From Sulfurihydrogenibium yellowstonense SS-5 (lineage in GTDB: Bacteria > Aquificota > Aquificia > Aquificales > Hydrogenothermaceae), in NCBI RefSeq assembly GCF_000173615.1, contig NZ_ABZS01000088.1, positions 1-6,796 of the forward strand: a stretch of DNA of 6,796 nt, in the 5' to 3' direction. The position numbers were made by a program, and so were the translations under genes. Each line of letters starts with the position of its first letter. Within the stretch, counting starts at the first letter, position 1. Positions 1-6,157 of this stretch are shown here, in pieces. The notes beneath the pieces are model-generated. The model was given only the letters and a program-made list of their open reading frames with translations, had not been told where the DNA came from and did not search any database.

Positions 1-12
1 TTTCTTTCTCAT
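1..12 (-). CDS. Start of a divergent gene, product unknown (partial)
   Basis: Only the first four codons are visible. Read on the minus strand they are ATG AGA AAG AAA (M-R-K-K). The start is supported by a strong Shine-Dalgarno, GGAGG at 24-20, seven bases before the ATG, which is ideal spacing. The frame is open to the window edge. The basic N-terminus would fit a signal peptide or a membrane protein, but four residues cannot identify a product. The gene would be transcribed away from the transporter gene at 179 and share its upstream spacer. Confidence 0.6.
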
Positions 13-49
13 CTTTATCCCTCCGATTTTCATAATTTTAAATTCTTAT

Positions 50-55
50 ATTATA
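50..55 (-). promoter_or_regulatory. Candidate -10 box for the leftward gene
   Basis: On the minus strand these six bases read TATAAT, a perfect sigma-70-type -10 box. A transcript starting about seven bases downstream would have a leader of about 30 nt carrying the GGAGG ribosome site at 24-20. At 17-bp spacing the -35 position reads AAGCTA, a poor match, so the call rests on the -10 box and its position in very AT-rich DNA. Confidence 0.3.
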
Positions 56-112
56 TTTTCCCATGTTTCTTTTAGCTTGTACAGCAGGAAAAATTAAAAA
101 GTAGAAAACCAA

Positions 113-134
113 AGCATACTATTTAACATATGCT
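113..134. repeat. Imperfect dyad, possible operator
   Basis: AGCATA (113-118) and TATGCT (129-134) are inverted copies separated by 10 bp, giving a 22-bp dyad about 30 bp upstream of the ribosome site of the transporter gene. The size and position would suit a dimeric repressor. The arms are only 6 bp and do not extend, so chance is a real alternative. Confidence 0.2.
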
Positions 135-162
135 AAAATTTTTAAATTATATAAAAAAGCTT

Positions 163-170
163 AGAGGTGA
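163..170 (+). promoter_or_regulatory. Ribosome binding site that fixes the transporter start
   Basis: AGAGGTGA lies eight bases before TTG at 179. An in-frame GTG at 167 lies inside this Shine-Dalgarno and so has no ribosome site at a usable distance. This argues for TTG 179 as the real start. The next gene has a very similar element (AGGTGA) in front of its ATG. Confidence 0.65.
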
Positions 171-178
171 TAAGAAAA

Positions 179-1435
179 TTGGCATCTAATAAGAATGTAG
201 CTCTTTCCGGAATGATTGGAAATATTTTAGAATGGTATGATTTTACTTTATATGGCTATCTTGCTGTAATTTTATCTCAGTTATTCTTCCCATCAGAAAA
301 CGAAACCTTATCACTTCTTGCATCATTTGGGGCGTTTGCTGTAGGTTTTTTCTTTAGACCTCTTGGCTCTGTCTTATTTGGATATATAGGCGATAAGTAC
401 GGAAGAAAAAAGGCTTTGATAGTCTCTATCTTTTTGATGGCTATACCAACATTTTTGATAGGATTACTTCCAACCTATCAGCAGATTGGTATTTTAGCTC
501 CAATATTACTTACTTTTTTTAGAATACTTCAAGGGCTGTCAACAGGAGGAGAGTATACAACTTCCGTTACGTTTGTGGTAGAGCATGCACCAAAAGACAG
601 AAGAGGCTTTTTTGGAAGTATAAATTTACTTGGTGCGGTAATTGGAATTATGTTTGGCTCTTTGATGGGAGCGTTTTTAAATAATACTTTCGATAAAGAA
701 ACCTTGCATGATTGGGGCTGGAGAGTTGGATTTTTATTTGGAATAGTATTGGCTATAGTAGGAGTACACATTAGAAAAAATACATCAGAAACACCGGAGT
801 TTTTAGCAATGGAGGAAGAAAACAAAACGAAAAATCCACTACTAAAAACATTCATACACCATCCAAAAGAATTTTTAATCTCTATCATCTATAGCAGCTT
901 ACAAGGTGTAGCGTTTTTCTTATTGTTTCTCTATATGCCAACGTTTTATAGCAAAGTGCTAAAATTTGAGATGTCAAAGGCTTTATTTATAAATAGCTTT
1001 GCGATGTTTGTTTTGATAATCTTAATACCTGTCATGGCTCATTTGTCAGACAAGTACGGCAGAAAGCCATTTTTATTGGCATCTACGTTTTTATATTCAG
1101 TGGCTTCTGTATTTTTATTTAAAGCAATTATATCAGGTGATATCCGTATCATTGTAATGTCTCATGTTGCGTTTGCTTTAATATCATCACTGTTTATGTC
1201 TATACTTCCTACATTTTTGGTAGAAAACTTTCCGCCGGATGTAAGAAATACTGCGTTTTCTGTTGGATATAACATATCTCTTGGAATATTTGGCGGAACA
1301 GTTCCTATGGTTGCTACTCTTTTAATTCAAAAAACCGGCGTTTTATACTCTCCGGCTGTTTATCTATCTGCAGTTGCATTTATATGTTTTCTTACTACTT
1401 TATTTATAAAAGAGTCTTTCAAAAATGAAATATAG
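179..1435 (+). CDS. MFS transporter, metabolite:H+ symporter (MHS) type
   Basis: Probable proton symporter of the inner membrane, in the family of ProP (proline/betaine) and KgtP (2-oxoglutarate). From TTG 179 it has 418 residues with about 12 hydrophobic segments. The N-terminus carries the MHS-typical GNILEWYDF (residues 14-22). The MFS loop 2-3 signature GDKYGRKKA (71-79) has its counterpart SDKYGRKP (290-297) in the second half. RILQGLSTGGEY (115-126) and the charged stretch ending in PKDRRG (138-143) are also typical of the family. It lacks the long C-terminal extension with a coiled coil found in E. coli ProP. The substrate cannot be read from sequence; an organic acid, proline or betaine is plausible. 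It heads a run of five closely spaced genes. The upstream GTG at 167 is rejected because it lies within the Shine-Dalgarno. Confidence 0.9.
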   Translation: MASNKNVALSGMIGNILEWYDFTLYGYLAVILSQLFFPSENETLSLLASFGAFAVGFFFRPLGSVLFGYIGDKYGRKKALIVSIFLMAIPTFLIGLLPTYQQIGILAPILLTFFRILQGLSTGGEYTTSVTFVVEHAPKDRRGFFGSINLLGAVIGIMFGSLMGAFLNNTFDKETLHDWGWRVGFLFGIVLAIVGVHIRKNTSETPEFLAMEEENKTKNPLLKTFIHHPKEFLISIIYSSLQGVAFFLLFLYMPTFYSKVLKFEMSKALFINSFAMFVLIILIPVMAHLSDKYGRKPFLLASTFLYSVASVFLFKAIISGDIRIIVMSHVAFALISSLFMSILPTFLVENFPPDVRNTAFSVGYNISLGIFGGTVPMVATLLIQKTGVLYSPAVYLSAVAFICFLTTLFIKESFKNEI

Positions 1436-1439
1436 GTGA
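1434..1439 (+). promoter_or_regulatory. Ribosome binding site overlapping the transporter stop
   Basis: AGGTGA overlaps the TAG stop of the transporter gene (1433-1435) and sits five bases before ATG 1445. An in-frame GTG at 1436 is again part of the Shine-Dalgarno itself, so ATG 1445 is preferred. The arrangement would allow terminating ribosomes to restart on the next gene. Confidence 0.6.
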
Positions 1440-1444
1440 TTAAC

Positions 1445-1990
1445 ATGCCGGTATTAACTAAAAAAACAGTTCATGATTACTTAAAGCTTCCGGAAGGCTC
1501 GCCATATCAACTTATCCAAGGGAAGCTTGTTATAAGTCCAGCTCCAAGCATTTTTCATCAAAAGATATCAAAAAGAATTTTTCAGATTTTGTATAAAAAT
1601 ATAGAAAACGACCAAAAAGGAGAGGTATTTTACTCTCCAGTAGATGTATACTTAGACGAAGAGAACGTATTCCAGCCAGATTTAGTGGTTGTTTTAAAAG
1701 ATGGTAAAGCTAAAATAGAAGAAAAAGGAATAATTGGAGCTCCTAATGTAGTAATAGAAGTTTTATCTCCTTCGAGTGCATACTATGATTTGGTTGAAAA
1801 AAAGGAAGTATATCAAAAATACGGTGTAAAAGAGTATTGGATTGTTGACCTAAAAAGAAAAACAGTAGAGATTTATAAAAACTCTGACAATGAGTTTGTC
1901 CTTGTAGCTTCTGCAAGGGAAAACGGTAAAGTGTTTTCCGAAATTCTGAGTTTAGAATTTGATTTAAATGATATTTTTAAAGAGGAGTAG
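1445..1990 (+). CDS. Uma2-family (DUF820) putative endonuclease
   Basis: A 181-residue protein of the Uma2 family (PF05685), which has the PD-(D/E)XK nuclease fold. Visible hallmarks are the N-terminal YQLIQGKLVISPAPS segment (21-35), the acidic residue D79 in VFQPDLVV, E105 in VVIEVLSPSS, then D115, K119 and K120 leading into YQKYGVKEYWIVD (123-135). D79 and E105 with a lysine from the 119/120 region are the likely catalytic set; the lysine is displaced from the classical ExK position, as is usual in the family. The length is normal and nothing is broken. Family members are most abundant in cyanobacteria, and their biological role is largely unknown, with nuclease activity mostly inferred from fold. 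It starts 9 bp after the transporter stop and is followed after 3 bp by the next gene, so it belongs to the same transcript. Confidence 0.88.
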   Translation: MPVLTKKTVHDYLKLPEGSPYQLIQGKLVISPAPSIFHQKISKRIFQILYKNIENDQKGEVFYSPVDVYLDEENVFQPDLVVVLKDGKAKIEEKGIIGAPNVVIEVLSPSSAYYDLVEKKEVYQKYGVKEYWIVDLKRKTVEIYKNSDNEFVLVASARENGKVFSEILSLEFDLNDIFKEE

Positions 1991-1993
1991 AGA

Positions 1994-2392
1994 ATGGCAA
2001 AAATAGTTAAATTTGGTAATTTTGAAGAAAAGCCGGATGAAAATAAAGAAAAAGTTATTGATGAAGTAGTTTCTCAGTCTCAAACTGATGAAGAAATGCA
2101 GATAAAAAAAGCTGTAGAGGAGCATATTCTTGTTAATTTTGCAGTAAAAGAAGTTCTTGAGATGGATATTGTTTACAAAATAAACAAAGCTGATATTGGA
2201 GTCATTGGGACAGTAGTTTATGAGCATAAGAGAAGAGGAGGTCCTTTTATAGCAGATTTTATAGCAAAAGGATATAAAAACAAAAATCAGTATATAATAG
2301 ATACATTGGCTTTTGAAGCAGGTGAACCTGATTTATACAGAGATATATTTAATATATTGAAAGCTAAGAAAGCTTTACCGGAAATTGATTAA
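1994..2392 (+). CDS. Conserved-looking protein of unknown function, 132 aa
   Basis: I do not recognise this protein. It has two parts. Residues 1 to about 45 are very acidic and Lys/Glu/Gln-rich, with no hydrophobic core, and are probably flexible or helical. Residues about 46 to 132 look like a compact alpha/beta domain: a helix (AVKEVLEMD), strands around VYKINKADIGVIGTVVYEH, a basic Gly-rich turn (KRRGGPF, 79-85), a mixed segment and a C-terminal helix DLYRDIFNILKAKKA. There is no signal peptide, membrane segment or Cys. The ribosome site AGAGGAG (1981-1987) lies six bases before the ATG, a strong signal that the gene is translated. It sits 3 bp after the Uma2 stop and 15 bp before the flavoprotein gene. 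The KRRGG patch could contact nucleic acid, but that is speculation. Confidence 0.8.
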   Translation: MAKIVKFGNFEEKPDENKEKVIDEVVSQSQTDEEMQIKKAVEEHILVNFAVKEVLEMDIVYKINKADIGVIGTVVYEHKRRGGPFIADFIAKGYKNKNQYIIDTLAFEAGEPDLYRDIFNILKAKKALPEID

Positions 2393-2407
2393 AGAGAGGT
2401 TTTTAAA

Positions 2408-3538
2408 ATGGGCTTACCAAGTTTAAGAATAGGAAAATATGAATTTGAATATCCAATAATTCAAGGTGGAATGGGCGTTGGTATATCGTGGGAAAATTTG
2501 GCAGGCAATGTTTCTAAGCATGGATGCTTAGGAGTTGTATCGTCCGTTGGAACAGGATACAGATATCCTAACTATGTAAAACTAAAAGATGGAAGACCAA
2601 TAGGAAGTAAGTATATTCATAACAAAGAAGCTTTAACAAAAATAATACAAGATGCAAAAGAGATAGCAGGTGGAGAAAAAGCTATAATAGGCGTAAACAT
2701 TCTCTGTGCCATTACAGAGTATGATAGGGTCGTTAGAGATTCTATTGAAGCCGGTGCTAAGATAATAATCTCCGGTGCTGGATTGCCACTTAGACTTCCT
2801 GAATATGCGGAAGGTTCTGATGCTGCTCTTGTGCCGATTGTATCTTCTGCAAGGGCTTTAAGGGTAATCTGTAAACACTGGAAAAAGAAATATAACAGAC
2901 TTCCTGACGCAGTAGTGCTTGAAGGTCCATTATCCGGAGGTCACCAAGGGATACCTTACGAAGACTGTTTTAAGCCGGAATATCAGTTAGAAAATCTTCT
3001 TCCTGAGGTTTTAAAAGAAAGGGACATGTGGGGAGATTTTCCGGTCATAGTTGCAGGTGGAATTTGGAGTAAAGAAGATATTGAATGGTATATTTCGCAA
3101 GGTGCTGCCGGCGTTCAGATGGGTACAAGGTTTGTTGGAACTTATGAATGTGATGCATCACCAGAATTTAAAAAAGTCATCATAAATGCAAAAAAGGAAG
3201 ATATAGTTTTACTTAAATCACCTGTTGGCTATCCGGCAAGGGGAATTGTAACAAAGCTTATAAAAGATATTGAAAAAGGAGCAGCTCCTGAAGTTAAATG
3301 TACGTCTAACTGCGTGGTCCCATGTAATCATGGAGAAGAAGCTAAAAAAGTTGGATACTGTATAGCGGACAGGCTTGGAGATGCTTACCTTGGAAGAGTA
3401 GAAACTGGATTATTCTTCTCCGGTGCTAATGGATATAGAATTAAAAGATTAGTCCATGTGAAAGATTTAATAAGAGAGCTTGTTGAAGGAATACCATCCG
3501 GACAGGAAGAGCCGGAAGAAAGCTTAATAGTAAAATGA
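2408..3538 (+). CDS. Nitronate monooxygenase-like flavoprotein (NPD family)
   Basis: A 376-residue FMN-dependent TIM-barrel enzyme of the 2-nitropropane dioxygenase/nitronate monooxygenase family, which also includes FabK-type enoyl-ACP reductases. Family motifs in order are PIIQGGMGVGIS at the first strand (16-27), VNIL (96-99), ISGAGLP (121-127), LEGPLSGGHQG (171-181) with H179 as the candidate catalytic or flavin-contacting His, VAGGIW (215-220) and GAAGVQMGTRF (232-242), the last two forming the FMN phosphate site. Residues about 298-318 hold an extra Cys cluster, C298-x3-C302-x3-C306-x11-C318, before the last domain segment. True nitronate oxidation is the default annotation, but the family is functionally mixed, so the substrate is uncertain. 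The ribosome site AGAGAGGT ends seven bases before the ATG. The stop overlaps the next gene's start by four bases. Confidence 0.87.
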   Translation: MGLPSLRIGKYEFEYPIIQGGMGVGISWENLAGNVSKHGCLGVVSSVGTGYRYPNYVKLKDGRPIGSKYIHNKEALTKIIQDAKEIAGGEKAIIGVNILCAITEYDRVVRDSIEAGAKIIISGAGLPLRLPEYAEGSDAALVPIVSSARALRVICKHWKKKYNRLPDAVVLEGPLSGGHQGIPYEDCFKPEYQLENLLPEVLKERDMWGDFPVIVAGGIWSKEDIEWYISQGAAGVQMGTRFVGTYECDASPEFKKVIINAKKEDIVLLKSPVGYPARGIVTKLIKDIEKGAAPEVKCTSNCVVPCNHGEEAKKVGYCIADRLGDAYLGRVETGLFFSGANGYRIKRLVHVKDLIRELVEGIPSGQEEPEESLIVK

Positions 3539-4344
3539 AATTAGAAGGAATCATCCAAGACCAGCTTAACAGTTTATTAGAGATAAAAACAGATGATGGA
3601 TATACCATAGAATCTGTCCATTATAGGACTACTTTATGCGTTTCATCTCAGGTTGGATGTTCGGTCAGATGTGCATTCTGTGCATCTGGCTTAAATGGTC
3701 TTATGAGAAATCTTTCATCACAAGAGATTATTAATCAATACGAAATAGCAAAAGACAAAGGATTTGAGATTACAAACATAGCCTTTGCCGGAATTGGTGA
3801 ACCACTACTTAACTTTGAAAATGTTAAACAAGCATTTGATTACTTTAAGTCTATTGGTTTAAAAGTTAGCTTTTATACAACAGGATTTCCCATAAAATAC
3901 TTTAAAGAGCTACTTCATCTAAATCATGATGGACTGACATTATCTCTACATTCAGTTTTAGAAGAAAAAAGAAAATCCTTGATTCCAAACTCTCATAGCA
4001 TAGAAGAATTAATTCAAGTCTTTGAAAATCATTTAAAAACTTTATCAAGCAGGAAAAGAAAGCTTTACTCTATTGGATATCTGCTAATTTATGGAGAAAA
4101 TGACTCTGACGAAGAGTTAGAGGCTTTGGCAAACATTGCAAAAAGATTAAACATCGGAGTTTTTTTGCTTAAATACAACGAGATAGAAAGTTTGCCATTT
4201 AAGACCACTCCGGATGAAGAGTACGAAAAAGCATTTTTAAAGCTAAAAAGCAATGGAGTTAGAACAACTTTATCTAATAGATACAGAACAAGAAAAATAG
4301 GCGGTTGTGGTACTTTGATGGTAAATAGGTTAGTGGGAGTTTAA
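3535..4344 (+). CDS. Short RlmN/Cfr-type radical SAM protein
   Basis: A 269-residue radical SAM protein clearly related to RlmN (23S rRNA/tRNA adenine-C2 methyltransferase) and Cfr. The CxxxCxxC cluster motif is C42-C46-C49. Seven residues before it is C35 in TLCVSSQVG, equivalent to E. coli RlmN C118. GIGEPLLN (86-93) binds SAM, LSLHS (136-140) matches RlmN LSLHA, and GGCGTL (256-261) places C258 at the methyl-carrying Cys355 of E. coli. All five essential Cys are therefore present. RlmN is usually 340-390 residues with an N-terminal helical RNA-binding domain of about 85 residues. That domain is absent here: the protein begins just before the barrel, and the preceding bases encode the flavoprotein. 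The ATGA overlap suggests coupled translation, and no strong ribosome site is seen. The gene may modify an RNA other than the RlmN substrates, so I give no symbol. Confidence 0.85.
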   Translation: MKLEGIIQDQLNSLLEIKTDDGYTIESVHYRTTLCVSSQVGCSVRCAFCASGLNGLMRNLSSQEIINQYEIAKDKGFEITNIAFAGIGEPLLNFENVKQAFDYFKSIGLKVSFYTTGFPIKYFKELLHLNHDGLTLSLHSVLEEKRKSLIPNSHSIEELIQVFENHLKTLSSRKRKLYSIGYLLIYGENDSDEELEALANIAKRLNIGVFLLKYNEIESLPFKTTPDEEYEKAFLKLKSNGVRTTLSNRYRTRKIGGCGTLMVNRLVGV

Positions 4345-4355
4345 ATCACTCCACT
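4332..4355. terminator. Hairpin over two convergent stop codons
   Basis: The arms AGTGGGAGT (4332-4340) and ACTCCACT (4348-4355) pair over eight base pairs with one bulged G, enclosing a 7-base loop TTAAATC. The loop contains the stop codons of both converging genes, which share TTAA. Rightward it is followed by CTTTAAAAT, only a weak U-tract, and leftward there is no U-tract. A bidirectional terminator is the natural reading, but it could instead only protect 3' ends. Confidence 0.45.
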
Positions 4356-5288
4356 CTTTAAAATATCATGAATATGAACTATCCCTATTGGCTTACTGTT
4401 TTCAACCACAGGAAGGACTGTTATGTTATATCTTTCCATTAACTCCAATGCCTGAAGAACATACCAATGCTTTTCAGCTACCTTGGGATTTTTTGTCATA
4501 GCATCTTTTGCGAAAGAATTGTCTATACTACCACCTTTATTTATAAATCTTCTTAGGTCGCCATCTGTTATAATTCCCACTAAATTATCATTTTTATCAA
4601 CTATCAAAACAGCACCTAAGCCTTTTTCTGACATTTCAATGATGGCTTCTTTCAAAGGTGTATCTGTATAAGATAATGGCAGGTCTTTTCTCATGATATG
4701 CTCAACTTTCATAAGCTTTTTACCAAGAGAACCACCTGGATGAAATTTTGCAAAATCCTCTTCTTTAAAACCTCTTAATGTAAGCAATGCTACTGCCAAA
4801 GCATCACCAAGAACAAGCGTTGCAGTTGACGTTGAAGTTGGTGCTAAATTCAGCGGACAGGCTTCTTTGTCAACGTTTAAATATAAAACCACATCAGAAT
4901 ATTTTGCCAAAGTAGAGTCTTTTTTATTTGTTATAGAGATTATCTTGTTTCCCCATCTTTTTAAAATTGGAATAATTGCGATTAATTCCGGAGTTTCACC
5001 ACTGTTTGAGATGGCTAAAATCAAGTCTTCTTTTTCCACCATCCCAAGGTCGCCATGAATGGCTTCAGCCGGATGCAAGAAAAATGAAGGTGTACCCGTT
5101 GATGAAAAAGTGGAAGAAATTTTTTTGCCTACGATTCCTGATTTGCCAATTCCTGTTATTACAACTTTACCTTTACAATTTAAAATTAAGTTTACAGCCT
5201 TTTCAAAATTTTCGTCTAATGAGTCTTTAAGTCTGTTTAGGGCATTTATCTCCTCATCTATTGTTTTTTTTGCAATATCCAAAATCAA
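4341..5288 (-). CDS. kdsD: Arabinose-5-phosphate isomerase (KdsD/KpsF/GutQ family)
   Basis: Cytoplasmic enzyme converting D-ribulose 5-phosphate to D-arabinose 5-phosphate, the first step toward Kdo for lipopolysaccharide. The 315 residues show the standard layout. A SIS sugar-isomerase domain covers about residues 35-175, and two CBS domains cover about 195-250 and 263-313. Active-site motifs match E. coli KdsD: GIGKSG with K49, AIHGDLG with H79, SNSGET with E98, KEACPLNLAPTSTST with E142, and FHPGGSLG with H183. The start is TTG at 5288-5286, because no nearby ATG would keep the N-terminal helix; GAGG at 5302-5299 is the likely ribosome site. The start overlaps the PSP1 stop as TTGA, suggesting coupled translation. 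KpsF (capsule) or GutQ (sugar alcohol) roles are possible, but no such genes are nearby. Confidence 0.93.
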   Translation of the reverse strand: MILDIAKKTIDEEINALNRLKDSLDENFEKAVNLILNCKGKVVITGIGKSGIVGKKISSTFSSTGTPSFFLHPAEAIHGDLGMVEKEDLILAISNSGETPELIAIIPILKRWGNKIISITNKKDSTLAKYSDVVLYLNVDKEACPLNLAPTSTSTATLVLGDALAVALLTLRGFKEEDFAKFHPGGSLGKKLMKVEHIMRKDLPLSYTDTPLKEAIIEMSEKGLGAVLIVDKNDNLVGIITDGDLRRFINKGGSIDNSFAKDAMTKNPKVAEKHWYVLQALELMERYNITVLPVVENSKPIGIVHIHDILKSGVI

Positions 5289-6157
5289 TTTAATTCAGCC
5301 TCAGGCATTGTTAGATTTTCTTTTGACCCACAGCCATTACATCCACCACAGCTTTTTTGTGGCTTAATCATTCCTTTTTCTTCAAGCTCTTTGAAGCTAA
5401 TTTCAATCGTATCATTTTCTTCATTTATCAGGATTATTTTCTCTCTTATAAAATCGTAGTATTTAACTATATAATCTTTGCCGTCCCAATTGATGGTTGA
5501 ACCAATTTCCGGAAGGTCTTTTTTAATCTCGTAATTTCCAAGTTCATAAGTCAAACAGCACATAAGCCTTCCGCAGATTCCTGTAAACTTTGCCGGTGTT
5601 GGTGGAAGATTTTGGTCTTCTAAAATTTCTACAGAGATATTTTCAAATTTATCTAAAAATACATTACAGCAACATTGTTGACCACATATGCCAATTGCAC
5701 CTGCGATTTGAACCCCATCCCTCACTCCAACCTGCCTCATCTCTATTCTCATCTTTATCCTTTTAGCAAGGATCTTTACAAGCTCTCTGAAATCCACTCT
5801 ACTTTCTGCAGTATAATAGAAAATTACTTTACTTCTGTTTATTGGTATGTAAGCTTTTAAAAGATTCATCTTTAAGCCTTGCTTACTTGCTTCTTCTTTA
5901 CAAGTTTCAAGATGCCTCTGAGCTTCGTTTTCGTAAGCATCAAACTTCATAATATCTTCTTTTGTCGCCTTTCTAAGAAATTTATAATTTTTTAATTCCG
6001 GTGTGTAAACCGTATTACCAAGAACTAAAACAAGCTCCTCACCTTTTTCTGATTCAATAACTACAAAATCCCCTTTTTTTATACTTACCGGAACCTCTAC
6101 CTCGGAAAATTTGTTTGTATCAAAGAACCTTATTCTTACCGGTTTTATGTTATTCAT
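5285..6157 (-). CDS. ricT: PSP1-domain protein, RicT/YaaT type
   Basis: A 290-residue cytoplasmic protein of the PSP1 family. In Bacillus the relative RicT (YaaT) works with RicA and RicF in a complex carrying [4Fe-4S] clusters that directs RNase Y mRNA processing and affects sporulation and competence. The family core is clear: DVxF-like VDFRELVKILA (121-131), GAIGICGQQCC (153-163), then EDQNLPPTP (180-188) and TGICGRLMCCLTYE (192-205). Cys occur at 86, 158, 162-164, 195 and 200-201. A C-terminal tail adds CGGCNGC (270-276). The start ATG has the ribosome site AAAGGAG (6170-6164) six bases upstream and overlaps the holB stop by eight bases. The order holB-yaaT is also found in Bacillus, which supports orthology. 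Whether RicA and RicF partners exist in this organism cannot be seen. Confidence 0.85.
   Translation of the reverse strand: MNNIKPVRIRFFDTNKFSEVEVPVSIKKGDFVVIESEKGEELVLVLGNTVYTPELKNYKFLRKATKEDIMKFDAYENEAQRHLETCKEEASKQGLKMNLLKAYIPINRSKVIFYYTAESRVDFRELVKILAKRIKMRIEMRQVGVRDGVQIAGAIGICGQQCCCNVFLDKFENISVEILEDQNLPPTPAKFTGICGRLMCCLTYELGNYEIKKDLPEIGSTINWDGKDYIVKYYDFIREKIILINEENDTIEISFKELEEKGMIKPQKSCGGCNGCGSKENLTMPEAELN

Larger units (their letters stand above)
13..162. promoter_or_regulatory. Divergent AT-rich intergenic spacer
   Basis: This spacer separates two genes pointing in opposite directions and should hold promoters for both. It is extremely AT-rich, so many -10-like hexamers occur by chance. 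The best leftward candidate is listed separately (50-55). For the rightward genes the AT tract around 144-155 contains TATATA/TATAAA-like sequences, but a start there would leave almost no leader before the ribosome site at 163, so I do not assign it. No RNA gene, riboswitch or ORF is evident. Confidence 0.5.

Noticed and set aside
77..83. TTGTACA as a -35 box for the rightward operon
   Set aside because: No acceptable -10 box lies 16-18 bp downstream, and TGTACA is simply a short palindrome.
529..888. 119-codon open frame on the minus strand inside the transporter gene
   Set aside because: It is the antisense shadow of a clear MFS gene, has no recognisable domain and no supporting ribosome site.
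1964..2227. 87-codon open frame on the minus strand across the Uma2/unknown gene junction
   Set aside because: Its composition (Phe, Asn, Ile, Leu) is that of AT-rich antisense DNA, and the plus-strand gene there has a strong ribosome site.
4483..5367. Several plus-strand open frames of 60-100 codons across kdsD and the end of the PSP1 gene
   Set aside because: All lie antisense to genes whose active-site motifs are intact, and none resembles a protein family.
5746..5760. 15-base match TTCTCATCTTTATCC between the left edge (6-20) and the PSP1 gene
   Set aside because: One copy overlaps the ribosome site and start of the divergent gene and the other is inside coding sequence; no longer homology flanks them, so a chance match in AT-rich DNA is the best explanation.
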